A program made the translations under genes and the position numbers. 64,000 nt of DNA from Cordilura impudica (lineage: Eukaryota; Arthropoda; Insecta; Diptera; Scathophagidae): the NCBI GenBank assembly GCA_963682025.1, contig OY821522.1, positions 27,286,677 through 27,350,676 of the forward strand, read 5' to 3'. The notes beneath the pieces were generated by a model. It was not told where the DNA came from. It made no database searches and was given only the letters and a program-made list of their open reading frames with translations. Positions 54,409-64,000 of the stretch are shown in pieces. Position 1 is the first letter of the stretch. Every line of letters starts with the position of its first letter.

Positions 54409-56979
54409 TTATTTAATATTGTATAACTTAAGTCTATTCTTATGAACTATTTGTTCTTTATTTGTTTTCTTATCAGCTATGGTTACATTATTTCTGAAAT
54501 CTATTTTCTTAATTTTATATGGCCCTTTATATGCCATCTCCAACTTATGTCCTGCATCATTTCTTACTAAGACTAAATCTCCTATTTTAAAATTGTAATC
54601 TAATTTTGTTTTATCATAATTAATTTCTTGTTTTATTTTATTTATATCTAATAGTTTTTTAACTCTATCTATTGCTACTTCTAATCTAAATTTAATTTCC
54701 TTAGCATAATTATCTATATTATAAAGTTGTGCAACTCTATCTACTTCACTAAATTGTCTAAAATTGTTTGGAATTTTTCCAAAAATAAGTTCATAAGGGC
54801 AATAATCATGTACTGTAGATGGTGTAGTGTTAAAACAGTACGTGAAATATTTGAGCCATTCATCCCAGTCGTCTTTATCTGCTGATATGTAGTTTCGTAC
54901 GTATTCGTTAAAAGTCCGGTGACTTCTTTCTATCGTACCTAGTGTCTGGTGATGATGTGCTGTCGATGTGCGTTTATCTATCTTCAATAGGTTGCAAAGC
55001 TTTGTCAGTATAGAGTTCTTGTATTCTGTGCCAATATCCGAAATGAACATCTTCATTGGACCGTATATAAGTACAAAATTTTCAAATATCGCTTTTGCGA
55101 TCGTCTTAGCTGATTTATCTTTTATTGGTATTGTTACCAAGTATTTAGTTAAGTCACATATCATTGTGACTGCATATTCATTTCCATAAATTGACTTTGG
55201 AAATGGTCCAATTGTATCTACGTACACCGTATCAAAAGCCCTATTTGGTGTCTCCGTTATTGTCATTGGACTTTTTATATGTTTCTCCGTTTTAGCCAAT
55301 TGGCATTTATGGCATGTTTTCACATATTTGGCAATGTCTTTTGTCATATTTTTCCAGTAATAGTATCTCCTGATCTTCTCAGTGGTTCTATATATCCCAC
55401 AATGTCTTCCTTGCATAGGATCATCATGGTATTTCAGCATTATCTCACGTATTGCCTTTGCATTCGTGTTATCAATTTTAGTTACTTCGTTTAATAGCGC
55501 TATTCTGATTTTATTCAGTGTTTTAATGCCCATATTCTCAAATTCACTTATCGAGACAAATTCGAAAATCTTCTCATGTGGTGAAATTTGAATCTTATTA
55601 ATATTTAGTTTACAGGCTATTCGTTCTAGCCTAGGGAAAAATTGTCCTAAGTCAATATTCCCTTTAGTAAACAAATCATCTATTCTTATGCTAGCATATA
55701 TGGATTTTCCCTTTTTGATGTAACATCTGTTGGGTAAAATCTTTAATTTATAATATCTTTTGACGTCTATATTATTCAATGGTATATATACCTTGGGCTT
55801 ATTATTATTATTGATATTTTGCTGATTTACTACTGGTTTACTAATTTTCTCTTCTTTAGTCATCGATCTTGTCGTGACCCTTAAAACGGATGAAATCTTG
55901 TCGTTAATATCCTTTAAGTCATTTATTGTAATGCGCGACAGTGCGTCGGCAACATAATTATCTTTGCCCCTGAGATATTCTACTGCGAAATCATATTCCT
56001 CCAGATCGAGTCTCATTCTCGTTAGCTTAGAACTTGGATTTTTCATGGAGAACAGGTATGAAAGTGGTCTATGGTCTGTTCGGACCAAAAAATGTGTTCC
56101 ATATATATATGGTCTGAAATATGTGACAGCCCAGTGTATGGCAGTTAATTCCTGTTCAATGGTCGATTTGTTGCTTTCACCTTTAGTGAAAGTTTTAGAT
56201 GCATAGGCCACAGGTAGGTGTCTTTCTTCATGTTCCTGTGTTAAAACTGCACCGCAAGCATGCTTACTCGCATCTGTTGTTATGCAAAATTCCTTCGTAA
56301 AGTCTGGGTATTGAAGCAATGTTGGGCTCATTAATGCCTTCTTTAAGTATTTAAACGCGCACTCACAATCTTTTGTCCACTGAAATGGTACTCCCTTTTT
56401 GGATAGCCTTGTAAGGTGTCTGGAATATTCAGAGAAGTTTTTAATAAATCGTCGGTAATAGTTGCAAAACGCGACAAACCTTCGTGCGCTATCGGCGTCC
56501 GTAGGCGTCGGGTAATTTTCTATCACCGAATATTGACTATCATCCGGTAATATTCCTCTATCAGTACATTTGTGGCCAAGGTAGGTTACCTCTCTCACAA
56601 AGAATGAACATTTTTGGGGGTGTAGTTTAAGATTGTGTTTACGGCAAAGATCGAATACATCCTTCAAATTTGAAAGCATATGTTTTTCAGAACATCCCAA
56701 TACAACCAAGTTATCCATATATAGGAATGCTTGATTCGGCTTCAGACCACTGAAGGCTAATGTCATCATTCTTTGGAATGAATTCGGTGCTATTTTTAAG
56801 CCATATGGTAGTCTAGTAAATCTGTATGAACCATTGTTTGTTGAAAATGACGTCAAGTCTCTAGAGTTCTTTTCCAAACCAATTTGATGAAACCCGGACA
56901 TCAAGTCCAAACACGAAAAATATTTTGATCTACCTAGTTGGTCTAGAATATCGTCTATTCTAGGCAACGGGAATTTATC
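54409..56979 (-). CDS. Element D pol, reverse transcriptase core to integrase
   Basis: 852 codons, almost identical to the element C copy. It carries the same YMDN in place of YxDD and intact RNase H and integrase residues (VDTIGPF, SDIGTEY, TIERSHR). Differences from C include M for T and I for M near the second integrase aspartate, A for V in ISADKDDWD, and Q/E for P/K changes near the C-terminus. It is cut off from the protease half by element E at 56984. Confidence 0.93.
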   Translation of the reverse strand, partial: DKFPLPRIDDILDQLGRSKYFSCLDLMSGFHQIGLEKNSRDLTSFSTNNGSYRFTRLPYGLKIAPNSFQRMMTLAFSGLKPNQAFLYMDNLVVLGCSEKHMLSNLKDVFDLCRKHNLKLHPQKCSFFVREVTYLGHKCTDRGILPDDSQYSVIENYPTPTDADSARRFVAFCNYYRRFIKNFSEYSRHLTRLSKKGVPFQWTKDCECAFKYLKKALMSPTLLQYPDFTKEFCITTDASKHACGAVLTQEHEERHLPVAYASKTFTKGESNKSTIEQELTAIHWAVTYFRPYIYGTHFLVRTDHRPLSYLFSMKNPSSKLTRMRLDLEEYDFAVEYLRGKDNYVADALSRITINDLKDINDKISSVLRVTTRSMTKEEKISKPVVNQQNINNNNKPKVYIPLNNIDVKRYYKLKILPNRCYIKKGKSIYASIRIDDLFTKGNIDLGQFFPRLERIACKLNINKIQISPHEKIFEFVSISEFENMGIKTLNKIRIALLNEVTKIDNTNAKAIREIMLKYHDDPMQGRHCGIYRTTEKIRRYYYWKNMTKDIAKYVKTCHKCQLAKTEKHIKSPMTITETPNRAFDTVYVDTIGPFPKSIYGNEYAVTMICDLTKYLVTIPIKDKSAKTIAKAIFENFVLIYGPMKMFISDIGTEYKNSILTKLCNLLKIDKRTSTAHHHQTLGTIERSHRTFNEYVRNYISADKDDWDEWLKYFTYCFNTTPSTVHDYCPYELIFGKIPNNFRQFSEVDRVAQLYNIDNYAKEIKFRLEVAIDRVKKLLDINKIKQEINYDKTKLDYNFKIGDLVLVRNDAGHKLEMAYKGPYKIKKIDFRNNVTIADKKTNKEQIVHKNRLKLYNIK

Positions 56980-56983
56980 TGAT

Positions 56984-57787
56984 TATGGTGTATGAGGGTC
57001 CTTACAAAAGGATACTAAGATTGGGTGAGAACCGGACCAATCTCAGGAGGAATTTTGTCAAGTGCTTTCCTCAAAGCAGTGCTCGTGTGCACACTAGATG
57101 CACTTTTTAAAAGTATCTTGATTTATTTTGCATTTAGGCAGAATATGCCTGAGTTTATGCTCGTTGGCAGATTATGCCAGTAAAACAATTTTATTTTTTT
57201 TTTAATCAATTTCAGTGTCATCCACGACGAGACCAAAATTATGATTGATTTTATTTTATAAAAATTTGGCTTTATATACGATAATAGTTCCTTAATTTTT
57301 ACTTAAAATAATTATAGCTATCTCTATTCTATTAATACATACATACGATTATACACATTTCTTTCGTATTGATTTTTGAAGGTGGGACTTAATTGACCAA
57401 TCAGTGTACGTTCAAAAATCAATTCATATTTTTTCTCAAAATTGAGTGACATTCCATTTGAGCATTAGTCAATAACATTCTTCAACTTGGTTGAAGTTCA
57501 TTAGCATAAATTTGTCACTTCGCTTCAAGTGGGGTTCAATTTCACTAAGCGATACTCTAATTTATTGCAATATGACCCTTCACTTGGGGTTAGTGTATTT
57601 TTTGGTATGTATGGTATGTATAGATATGAATGCAAGTGTACTTAAAGAATTTATGAATGTAAACAAATAGTGATTATAAATGTAAACAAATAAACACGTA
57701 CATTCACTTAAAATAAATAAATTTAAAATAAAAATAAATGAGTGTACTTTCATACATATATCATTATGTGTGTGTTACATCATTACA
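56984..57787 (-). repeat. Element E 3' LTR
   Basis: 804 bp, the same length as the solo LTR in C (44625-45428) and apparently the same sequence over the parts compared. On minus TGTAATGATG to ATACACCATA. Confidence 0.93.
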
Positions 57788-57798
57788 CCCATACCCTT
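57788..57798 (-). promoter_or_regulatory. Element E polypurine tract
   Basis: AAGGGTATGGG on minus directly before the 3' LTR. One pyrimidine interrupts it. Confidence 0.65.
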
Positions 57799-59257
57799 AA
57801 GATGAAATTTATGGATTTTTAAAATCTATGAATTTCATTCGCTAAGAATAGTTCTCTTTTGTTTTTGTTTTTCTTAAAATTAGTGGTTATTTCTAATTCT
57901 GTTTTTGTGTTTCTCTTAAAATTAGTGGTCCTTACAAAAAAAATCTTTTTTGTTTTAATAATATTCTATACAATATATTAAGTAATTTCTATATCTATTT
58001 ATTAACAATATAAATAAGTAAGTTTACTATGTGCTCTTATGTGTAGTAATTAACCATCTATACAATTTTACTTTTTCATTTACGTTTATAATTTTAAAGT
58101 ATTATTATGATATGATTTCATATTTCCTTTTACATCTAAAATTGAATTTTCATTTTATATCTATTAAATTTCTCATTTAGATTTAGAATTACATCAATCG
58201 AAACATGTATAATTTCATGTGGTCAATGACATGGCAATTTTCATCTTTTATTTTAAAAATAATTATTTTCTTTTCGAAATTACGATAAATTTTTAGTCAT
58301 CTATTCTATGTCGCGTGGTGTGTCCTTTTGATTCTTTAAAATTTTCGAGGATTTTCCCTCATTATTTTCTCATATTCTATCTTATCTTTCGGGGTTCGTT
58401 ACATAACATATATATATACTCATATACTCTTCGTCACTTTTCCATTATAGTGCGAATTCATTATTTCATTTATATTTTCTAGATCATAGCTATCATTATA
58501 TCTTTCATTACGACCTTTGTCTACAATGTTTATCAAATCATTTATTTCCTTTATATATTAGATGTCAGTTTCTTCACGTCGAAATCTGGATTTCGCAGAA
58601 TTATCACTGTATCTTATTATATCAGGCACGTAGTTTCTCCATTATCGAATCTAGTTTCGATGGATTATCACCACGTCATAAACGCGCAAATTTATTGATT
58701 CATTTTATACCCCTATTATATATTCTTTATATCATTTCCTTTCAATTATTTCCTGATGTACACACACCGATCTTGGAATGAACATTTCCAATAGGCGCTG
58801 CCATCTCTATCGTCTGTCCTAGTTCGTCAGTCATCACCAGCGATTTTATTATCTCTTTTATTATGTTTATCTTCTTTTATAAATTTCCTGTTTTATTTTC
58901 ATTGTCTTTATTTTCTTTTATAAAAAGTCTTTCCTTTATTTTCACCATTGTCATTGCCAAAAAAAAAATGTTGTTAACAATATTTCATATACATAAATTT
59001 TCTTAATTGGTTTAACATATTATATTCAATTTTCATTTAATTCTATTATGATTTTGATATTAATTCCATAATAATGTTTTGTATTGTCCATTTTTTAAAA
59101 TATTTGTATATTATTTTCTACAATTTTCTCTTTGTCTAATTGTGCTATTAATTTTAATATAACAATTTTGTTGTGATAACTTTACATTATTATTTTAGTT
59201 AAAAAAAAATTTTTTGTTGTTGTTTTTTTTTTACTTGATTAATTTTTTTTTTTTTTT
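57799..59257 (-). other. Element E internal region without coding capacity
   Basis: AT-rich, T-rich on +. No gag, protease, reverse transcriptase or integrase similarity in any frame that I can see. Confidence 0.7.
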
Positions 59258-59509
59258 TTAGTTTTGCAATTTCCTATGTCTCCAATTTTCCGATTTCTCA
59301 ATCATTAACTTAGTTTCTATATCCCTCGTCGTGGGATTTCTAACGTCTTCGATGGTTGGAGCTCTTTTCATCCCTATAAACTTCCACCATCCTATTAACC
59401 ATTTTAACTTCTCTTCTTCTGTTAGATTATCGTCATCATATAACAATTTTTGCTGCTCTTTCCGTTCATCCATTTCTATGCTGATTCTAACTCTGTTCTT
59501 TGTAGGCAT
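59258..59509 (-). CDS. Small frame of element E, unrecognised
   Basis: 83 residues: MPTKNRVRISIEMDERKEQQ, then EEEKLKWLIGWWKFIGMKRA and RDIETKLMIEKSENWRHRKL. Charged, with a central tryptophan-rich hydrophobic stretch. It occupies the same position (leader, near the primer site) as the micro-frames of elements C and D, but I see no clear sequence similarity to them. It might be a leader peptide or an RNA region needed for packaging. Function unknown. Confidence 0.4.
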   Translation of the reverse strand: MPTKNRVRISIEMDERKEQQKLLYDDDNLTEEEKLKWLIGWWKFIGMKRAPTIEDVRNPTTRDIETKLMIEKSENWRHRKLQN

Positions 59510-59523
59510 CTATATAGTGGTGT

Positions 59524-59710
59524 AGGTGTTTACAGGATCGGTGTTTGCAGGATCGGTGTTTGCAGGATCTAATTTGCAAGGATCGGGTAACAGAAGTTTT
59601 TACCAGGATCAAATTTGCAGGATCGCCATATGGTGTAGGAGGGGGCAGGATCGCCATATAGTGTTAGCTTGGCAGGATCGCCATATAGTGTTAGCTTGGC
59701 AGGATCGCCA
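59524..59710 (-). repeat. Repeated primer-site-like motifs of element E
   Basis: About ten copies of CAGGATC on + lie in 190 bp. At the right end is a tandem of a 27-bp unit (TATAGTGTTAGCTTGGCAGG, then ATCGCCA) at 59657-59683 and 59684-59710. Each unit contains the primer-site complement TGGCAGGATCGCCA next to LTR-end-like TATAGTGT. The copy ending at 59710 adjoins the 5' LTR and is the likely working primer site. Confidence 0.8.
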
Positions 59711-60536
59711 TATAGTGTAAGAAGGGTGTATAAATGGACACTAAGATTGTCTCCTTTTGTAAGGACCCTCATACACCATATGGCGGTCCTGCCAGGAGGA
59801 ATTTTGTCAAGTGCTTTCCTCAAAGCAGTGCTCGTGTGCACACTAGATGCACTTTTTAAAAGTATCTTGATTTATTTTGCATTTAGGCAGAATATGCCTG
59901 AGTTTATGCTCGTTGGCAGATTATGCCAGTAAAACAATTTTATTTTTTTTTTAATCAATTTCAGTGTCATCCACGACGAGACCAAAATTATGATTGATTT
60001 TATTTTATAAAAATTTGGCTTTATATACGATAATAGTTCCTTAATTTTTACTTAAAATAATTATAGCTATCTCTATTCTATTAATACATACATACGATTA
60101 TACACATTTCTTTCGTATTGATTTTTGAAGGTGGGACTTAATTGACCAATCAGTGTACGTTCAAAAATCAATTCATATTTTTTCTCAAAATTGAGTGACA
60201 TTCCATTTGAGCATTAGTCAATAACATTCTTCAACTTGGTTGAAGTTCATTAGCATAAATTTGTCACTTCGCTTCAAGTGGGGTTCAATTTCACTAAGCG
60301 ATACTCTAATTTATTGCAATATGACCCTTCACTTGGGGTTAGTGTATTTTTTGGTATGTATGGTATGTATAGATATGAATGCAAGTGTACTTAAAGAATT
60401 TATGAATGTAAACAAATAGTGATTATAAATGTAAACAAATAAACACGTACATTCACTTAAAATAAATAAATTTAAAATAAAAATAAATGAGTGTACTTTC
60501 ATACATATATCATTATGTGTGTGTTACATCATTACA
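59711..60536 (-). repeat. Element E 5' LTR with rearranged end
   Basis: From about 59795 to 60536 it matches the 3' LTR (AGGAGGAATTTTGTCAAGTG onward). The terminal 80 or so bases differ. They contain the last about 29 bases of the LTR in inverted orientation (59752-59780, AAGGACCCTCATACACCATA), followed by an inverted primer-like TGGCGGTCCTGCCA at 59781-59794. Confidence 0.85.
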
Positions 60537-60571
60537 TGATATTAGTTTTTTATTTATCTGCATATAATCTA

Positions 60572-61623
60572 TCACCAAGCGCCATCTTTTTCATCTGTTC
60601 CGGGAAGTGAATTCTTTGGCACCAACAGAATTGGGCTATTGTATTCCGAAAATGATGGTTCGATTTTCTTGTCATCTATTAGTTTTTCAACCTGTTTGTT
60701 TATTTCCTCCTTATGAGATTCTGGTATGCGATAATTTTTAATATACGTTGGTTGATTATCTTTTACTCTCAGTTTTTGTTCATAGAAATTGTTGGTAGTA
60801 ATTGTTTCAGTCCCTAAGCCAAAAATATCATTGTATTCTAAACAAAGCTTAGTTAAAATTGTTCTGAACTCTTCAGGAAAGTTTCCCTTCAAAAGGTCCA
60901 AAACTTCAGATTTTCTTTGGCTATTTTTATGTGGTTTTTGTTTTCCTATTTCATAGTCAGACATTTTCTCGGTTTTTATGTTATTTTGCCTAATTGTTAC
61001 TATTTTATGTGTGGTATTTAAAAAACGAACCAATGCGTTATTTGATTTTACCAGTGTATTTGGTACAAAGACACCTGGTACGATTTCTTGATTTGGTATT
61101 AGTACATCGTCTTCAAGCTCCGGAAACCTGATTTGACGAATCACTTCTGACCTTCGTGGGAGTGTTATTCCATTGAAGCTGTTCGTAAGTGGAATTTCTA
61201 TTACATGCGACAGATTGGGTGGTCGTAGTACGAGGTAATCATGGTTCCCATTGAAATCTAGTATACATTTATACTTCTTAAAAAAATCCATTCCAAGGAT
61301 ACCGTCGCAAGGTATTGGAAAATTATTTTGCACTACTTGGAAATCATGTGGTATCAAAAAACCTCTAAATTTTAGGTCAATAAATACATTATCTATTGAA
61401 CGAATTTTACCCTGTCCTATTCCACTCAATGTGGTTGTTCTGTTTCTGTTAATTTGTGTTTGATAAAAATGTTTAGTTTTTATAACCGAAATGTCTGCCC
61501 CTGTATCTACCAACAGTGTTACCGTGTTGTTCGTGTCGTCAATTTTTATATTAACATAAAAACTTAAGCTGAGGTTAAGGTTGTATATGTAGTTGGTATT
61601 GTTATTATGATATATCTCAGAGG
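60572..61623 (-). pseudogene. Element D protease and reverse transcriptase N-terminus
   Basis: The same frame and breakpoints as in element C (45464-46515). The protease motif LLVDTGADISVIK is followed by ILGMDFFKKYKC and SEYNSPILLVPK, with a stop after DEKDGAW at 60572. The shared deletion after GAW was therefore present in the common ancestor of C and D. It differs from C at a few residues (for example SGIGQGKIRSIDNV against SEIGQGKIRSIGNV). Confidence 0.88.
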
Positions 61624-61626
61624 ATT

Positions 61627-62757
61627 TTAGCAGTTTTCCGAATCATTTTCATGTGACTCTGCTGCTCTGACGTAATTTCTGTTACGTTTGTGGTTCTGAT
61701 TTTGTTGAACTCTGTTGTGAATAGGTTTTTGTTGGGGTCTGCCGTTGTTACTGTTATTACTATTATTGCGTGGGTAATTGTACCTTCCACGATATTGTCT
61801 GTAGTTATTATTTCGGTTAAACTTCTGCCCGAAATACAATACGGCATTTTGTTGCCCTGTTGCTTCAGTGCAACTGTTTATGAATTTGCCAACGGCCTCA
61901 TTCATGTTACTGAATTGGCCTGCTTCCATGATAAGTTTAACTTTATCGATGGTGCAATTTTTAGTTAATGCCTTTACTGCAACCTGTGTTGAATATTTAC
62001 ATGCCAATTCGCATGGCAAACCATCTGATAAATAGGCATTTTCTAATGACTTCGTTAAATTCTCTATTTCACTGCAATAATTATTGGCAGTTTTATTGTT
62101 TTGTCGGGTATTCATTATTTTTGCTGTCAATACCTCAACCGACTCGCCCTTTACTGAGTTTTTTAGTTTATGTATTATCTCAGTAATGGTTTGTTCATTA
62201 CCTATTAAATTTCTTGCACTTCCCTTTAACTTTGTTTTTATTAAAGAGACTGCGATAGATTCGTGGTCACCTTTGATGGATTCTATTAACTGTTATGAGT
62301 CTATAAAGGAACGTAAATTTTCTGGTTTTCCATCAACTTCTATGATCAGCTTTGATGCTGTGTTCAGAAAGTCAACGACTGTTTGTGTCATTTTTACTTC
62401 TGTACTTTCCAAAGAGGATCCAATATTCTCTGAATTTTCAGTTTCCACTAAGAATTTTACCTCTTCGTGTAGTGTATCTGGTAATTTTACCTTAACACCC
62501 TTCTTAGATGATATAATCAGGATTCTAGTCTTGACATCTAAGACAAAACTTTCAGCAGCTGTCCTATGTGGTGTCGTTAGTCTGTTATAGTTTGCATTTA
62601 ACAAGACCCTGATTTGTTCTAACTTTTCGCATAAGATTCTAATATGTTTTATTATTGTTTCCTCTTTTGTGCTTCTATCTATATTTAAACATTTATAAGA
62701 TTTGTCGAACTCCTCTTTGATTAGTCTCACCTTTTGAATTATTTCTTGCCAATCCAT
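61627..62757 (-). pseudogene. Element D gag, one nonsense codon
   Basis: Counterpart of the 376-residue gag of C, of the same length. TTA in C is TAA in D at 62293-62295, after ENLRSFIDS, which cuts the product to 154 residues. The rest stays open and nearly identical, so the stop is recent. The asparagine/arginine-rich tail without zinc knuckle is retained. Confidence 0.9.
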
Positions 62758-62768
62758 GGGAAAATTAT

Positions 62769-62987
62769 TTAAATTTTGTTTAAGTCATTGGCTCTGCTCA
62801 AATATTTCTTTTTTAATTTCTTGGTGTTTAAGGCATAAATATGTAATGCAAAATTTAAGCTAATCAGTACGGTTATTATTAGTAAACAACACTCAATGAA
62901 ATTTAAATCGATTGAGTCTTCTTTTATTTCTACTTCGTTAACAACATTTGCATTGGGATTCTCTATTTTTGATTGTCGACCTCCCAT
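62769..62987 (-). CDS. Small membrane-type protein frame before gag (element D)
   Basis: 72 residues, same length as in C, with three amino-acid differences (V for I at residue 16; NF for KL in the DLxxIECC segment). MGGRQS start, membrane helix and basic end are all retained. Confidence 0.6.
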   Translation of the reverse strand: MGGRQSKIENPNANVVNEVEIKEDSIDLNFIECCLLIITVLISLNFALHIYALNTKKLKKKYLSRANDLNKI

Positions 62988-63544
62988 TTTCTTTCGCTAT
63001 TTATTTTGCATATTTTCCTATTATTTATTTCTATTAAATATTTTTCTGACTGCCTCAATAATCTAACCGAATCTTATATCTTGCTAATTATATATCTTCC
63101 CTAGTAATTCATTATTTTTATCAATAGCTTATACTATTTTACATGCACCATTTTATTTATGTATATACATATTTAATTTATAAAAAAAAAAATTAATTTA
63201 ATTTGTGTTTTTGTTTTTTTTTTCTCTCTTTTTTCTCTCTTAAAGTTATTTTTTCTCTTTATATAATTGTATCAAGATTAAATATAAGCTTTTTATACAG
63301 AACAAATCACATTAATTGAACTACGTTCCTTTGTGGATTTTTTTTTTTTATATATTTTTTTTTTTTAACAAATTACTGTTTTTCTTTTCTATTTCATTTT
63401 TTTTTTTTTTATTTCTCTTACAATTTTTTCCCTCTTACAAATTATTGTGTTTTCTGTTTATTTGTTTTTGTTTATTTGTCAAGAGCGGTTAACGCTTTCT
63501 GACCTACGGGTGCATAACGGGATGCTCCACTTTTTTGTGTAAAA
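62988..63544 (-). other. Element D leader, non-coding
   Basis: T-rich on +, with several runs of T and TCTCTC. Contains GAGCGGTTAACGCTTTCTGA at about 63482, which is also in the C leader at about 48311. No frame supported. Confidence 0.6.
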
Positions 63545-63763
63545 CTACGATGAACTACCCGTTCGTTGTTTTATTAGATGATTAATATCATCAATTTTTG
63601 CCCAGAGTCTCGTGGCCTTTTCTCTTCGAAGTCTTGCGACGTAGCCGCCGCTCCTCTTTTTCTTTGTCACCAGGGGTATATTGATGTGTTCTTCCTTCTT
63701 TTTCTGCTGGCCCGTCCTTCTTCTATACTCTTCTATGGAGATAGGTTTTGGCCCTTCCGCCAT
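63545..63763 (-). CDS. Leader micro-frame of element D
   Basis: 72 residues: MAEGPKPISIEEYRRRTGQQ, a lysine-rich stretch, then SGGYVARLRREKATRLWAKI and TGSSS. Strongly basic. The counterpart in C is shortened to 46 residues with the same two ends. Located about 200 bases from the primer site. Function unknown; possibly an RNA-binding or regulatory leader peptide (inference). Confidence 0.5.
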   Translation of the reverse strand: MAEGPKPISIEEYRRRTGQQKKKEEHINIPLVTKKKRSGGYVARLRREKATRLWAKIDDINHLIKQRTGSSS

Positions 63764-63964
63764 TGATTTTAAGCTCCACTGTCTTTAGGCCAGACAGTAT
63801 CTTCCATCAACGCAGCTGATGGATCGTTGTGGCTGATCCACCAGGTCAAAATTATTATGTGTTTTTTTTTTTTTTTTTTTATTATTATTATTTTCAGGAT
63901 TGCTCAATTTAAGAGCATAATCCTTGAATTATATATATTTTCTACAATGCTCATCTAAGGAGCA

Positions 63965-63979
63965 CTGGCAGGATCGCCA
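63965..63979 (-). promoter_or_regulatory. Element D primer-binding site
   Basis: TGGCGATCCTGCCAG on minus, identical to the element C site, adjoining the 5' LTR. Confidence 0.8.
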
Positions 63980-64000
63980 TATAACAAACAAGATAGTTTT
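63980..64000 (-). repeat. Element D 5' LTR, cut by the window end
   Basis: Only 21 bases are in the window (TATAACAAACAAGATAGTTT). They match the D 3' LTR (ACAAGATAGTTTT) better than the C LTR (ACAAGATACTTTT). Confidence 0.85.

Larger units (their letters stand above)
56984..60536 (-). mobile_element. Element E: non-autonomous LTR retroelement inserted in D pol
   Basis: Full-length copy, 3553 bp, flanked by TGAT (56980-56983 and 60537-60540). LTRs of 804 and about 826 bp enclose about 1.9 kb that encodes no gag or pol, only one short frame near the primer end (59258-59509). A polypurine tract and primer-like sequences are present at the expected ends. This is the structure of a large non-autonomous LTR element that depends on another element's proteins. 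The TSD size and the primer motif resemble those of the surrounding 412-type family, so that family may mobilise it (inference). Confidence 0.85.
53873..64000 (-). mobile_element. 412/mdg1-type gypsy element D carrying full-length element E; runs off the window
   Basis: Same family and gene order as element C, on the minus strand. The 3' LTR is 53873-54231 and the 5' LTR begins at 63980 and is cut by the window end. AGGT (53869-53872) precedes the left LTR and would be half of the target duplication. pol is interrupted at exactly the same base as in C by element E, here with both LTRs. The D LTRs differ from the C LTRs by indels, so C and D are separate insertions. gag has one stop. Confidence 0.94.

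Noticed and set aside
59524..59710. CRISPR-like array
   Set aside because: Short CAGGATC repeats and two 27-bp units are irregularly spaced, without uniform spacers, in a fly retroelement. They are primer-site duplications.
1..64000. tRNA, rRNA or riboswitch genes
   Set aside because: I saw no cloverleaf with conserved A and B boxes, no rRNA sequence and no bacterial regulatory RNA. A dedicated scan (tRNAscan, Infernal) would be needed to exclude decayed copies.

Overview
The window looks like repeat-rich, probably heterochromatic, DNA from a fly (Diptera; my best guess is a calyptrate, on the style of its BEL/Pao, 412/mdg1-like gypsy, errantivirus-like, Tc1/mariner and Harbinger sequences). 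It is AT-rich with short introns (about 50-60 bp). I see no intact host gene, no rRNA or tRNA gene, and no bacterial-style features. Essentially everything recognisable is a transposable element (TE), a satellite, or a broken gene piece interrupted by a TE.

Layout. 1-4000: a 7-bp satellite (TTAAAAA)n, then a 200-base assembly gap. 4201-about 6700: a PIF/Harbinger DNA transposon whose two convergent spliced genes (SANT/Myb-like protein on +, DDE transposase on -) both read as intact once introns are removed. 7073-8241: a broken R1-type LINE. 9675-11760: an unrecognised coding-like scrap and a dispersed repeat split by a decayed Tc1-like transposon with 0.22-kb inverted repeats and TA target duplication. 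12240-13446 plus 21469-21790: two halves of one unrecognised minus-strand gene fragment, separated by an 8-kb BEL/Pao element (13447-21463, 5-bp duplication GATTC) that carries an env-like reading frame. 22455-28131: a second, more decayed BEL/Pao element with a zinc-knuckle frame after pol. 29040-30536: a LINE ORF1-like remnant. 30668-36331: a 412/mdg1-type gypsy element on the minus strand. 38010-40620: an errantivirus-like gypsy remnant whose reverse transcriptase is missing.

The right 23 kb is the most structured part. 40985-50968 appears to be a four-level nest: short terminal-inverted-repeat-like sequences enclose a foldback-like block of 485-bp tandem units with an inverted arm (11-bp flanking direct repeat), which is interrupted by gypsy element C (41497-49123, 4-bp duplication GTAT, LTRs differing at one base), whose pol is interrupted by an 804-bp solo LTR (element E, duplication TGAT). 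A second copy, element D (53873 to beyond the window end), has the same E insertion at the same base of pol, but there E is still full length (56984-60536). Both C and D carry YMDN instead of YxDD at the reverse transcriptase active site. So an element interrupted in pol and altered at its catalytic site seems to have been copied, which implies trans mobilisation or another copying route. E itself is a non-autonomous LTR element with a single small reading frame and an unusual tandemly repeated, partly inverted primer-binding region.

Between the copies (50969-53872) lie a GATA/GACA microsatellite, a mariner scrap with its middle deleted, and several short tandem repeats.
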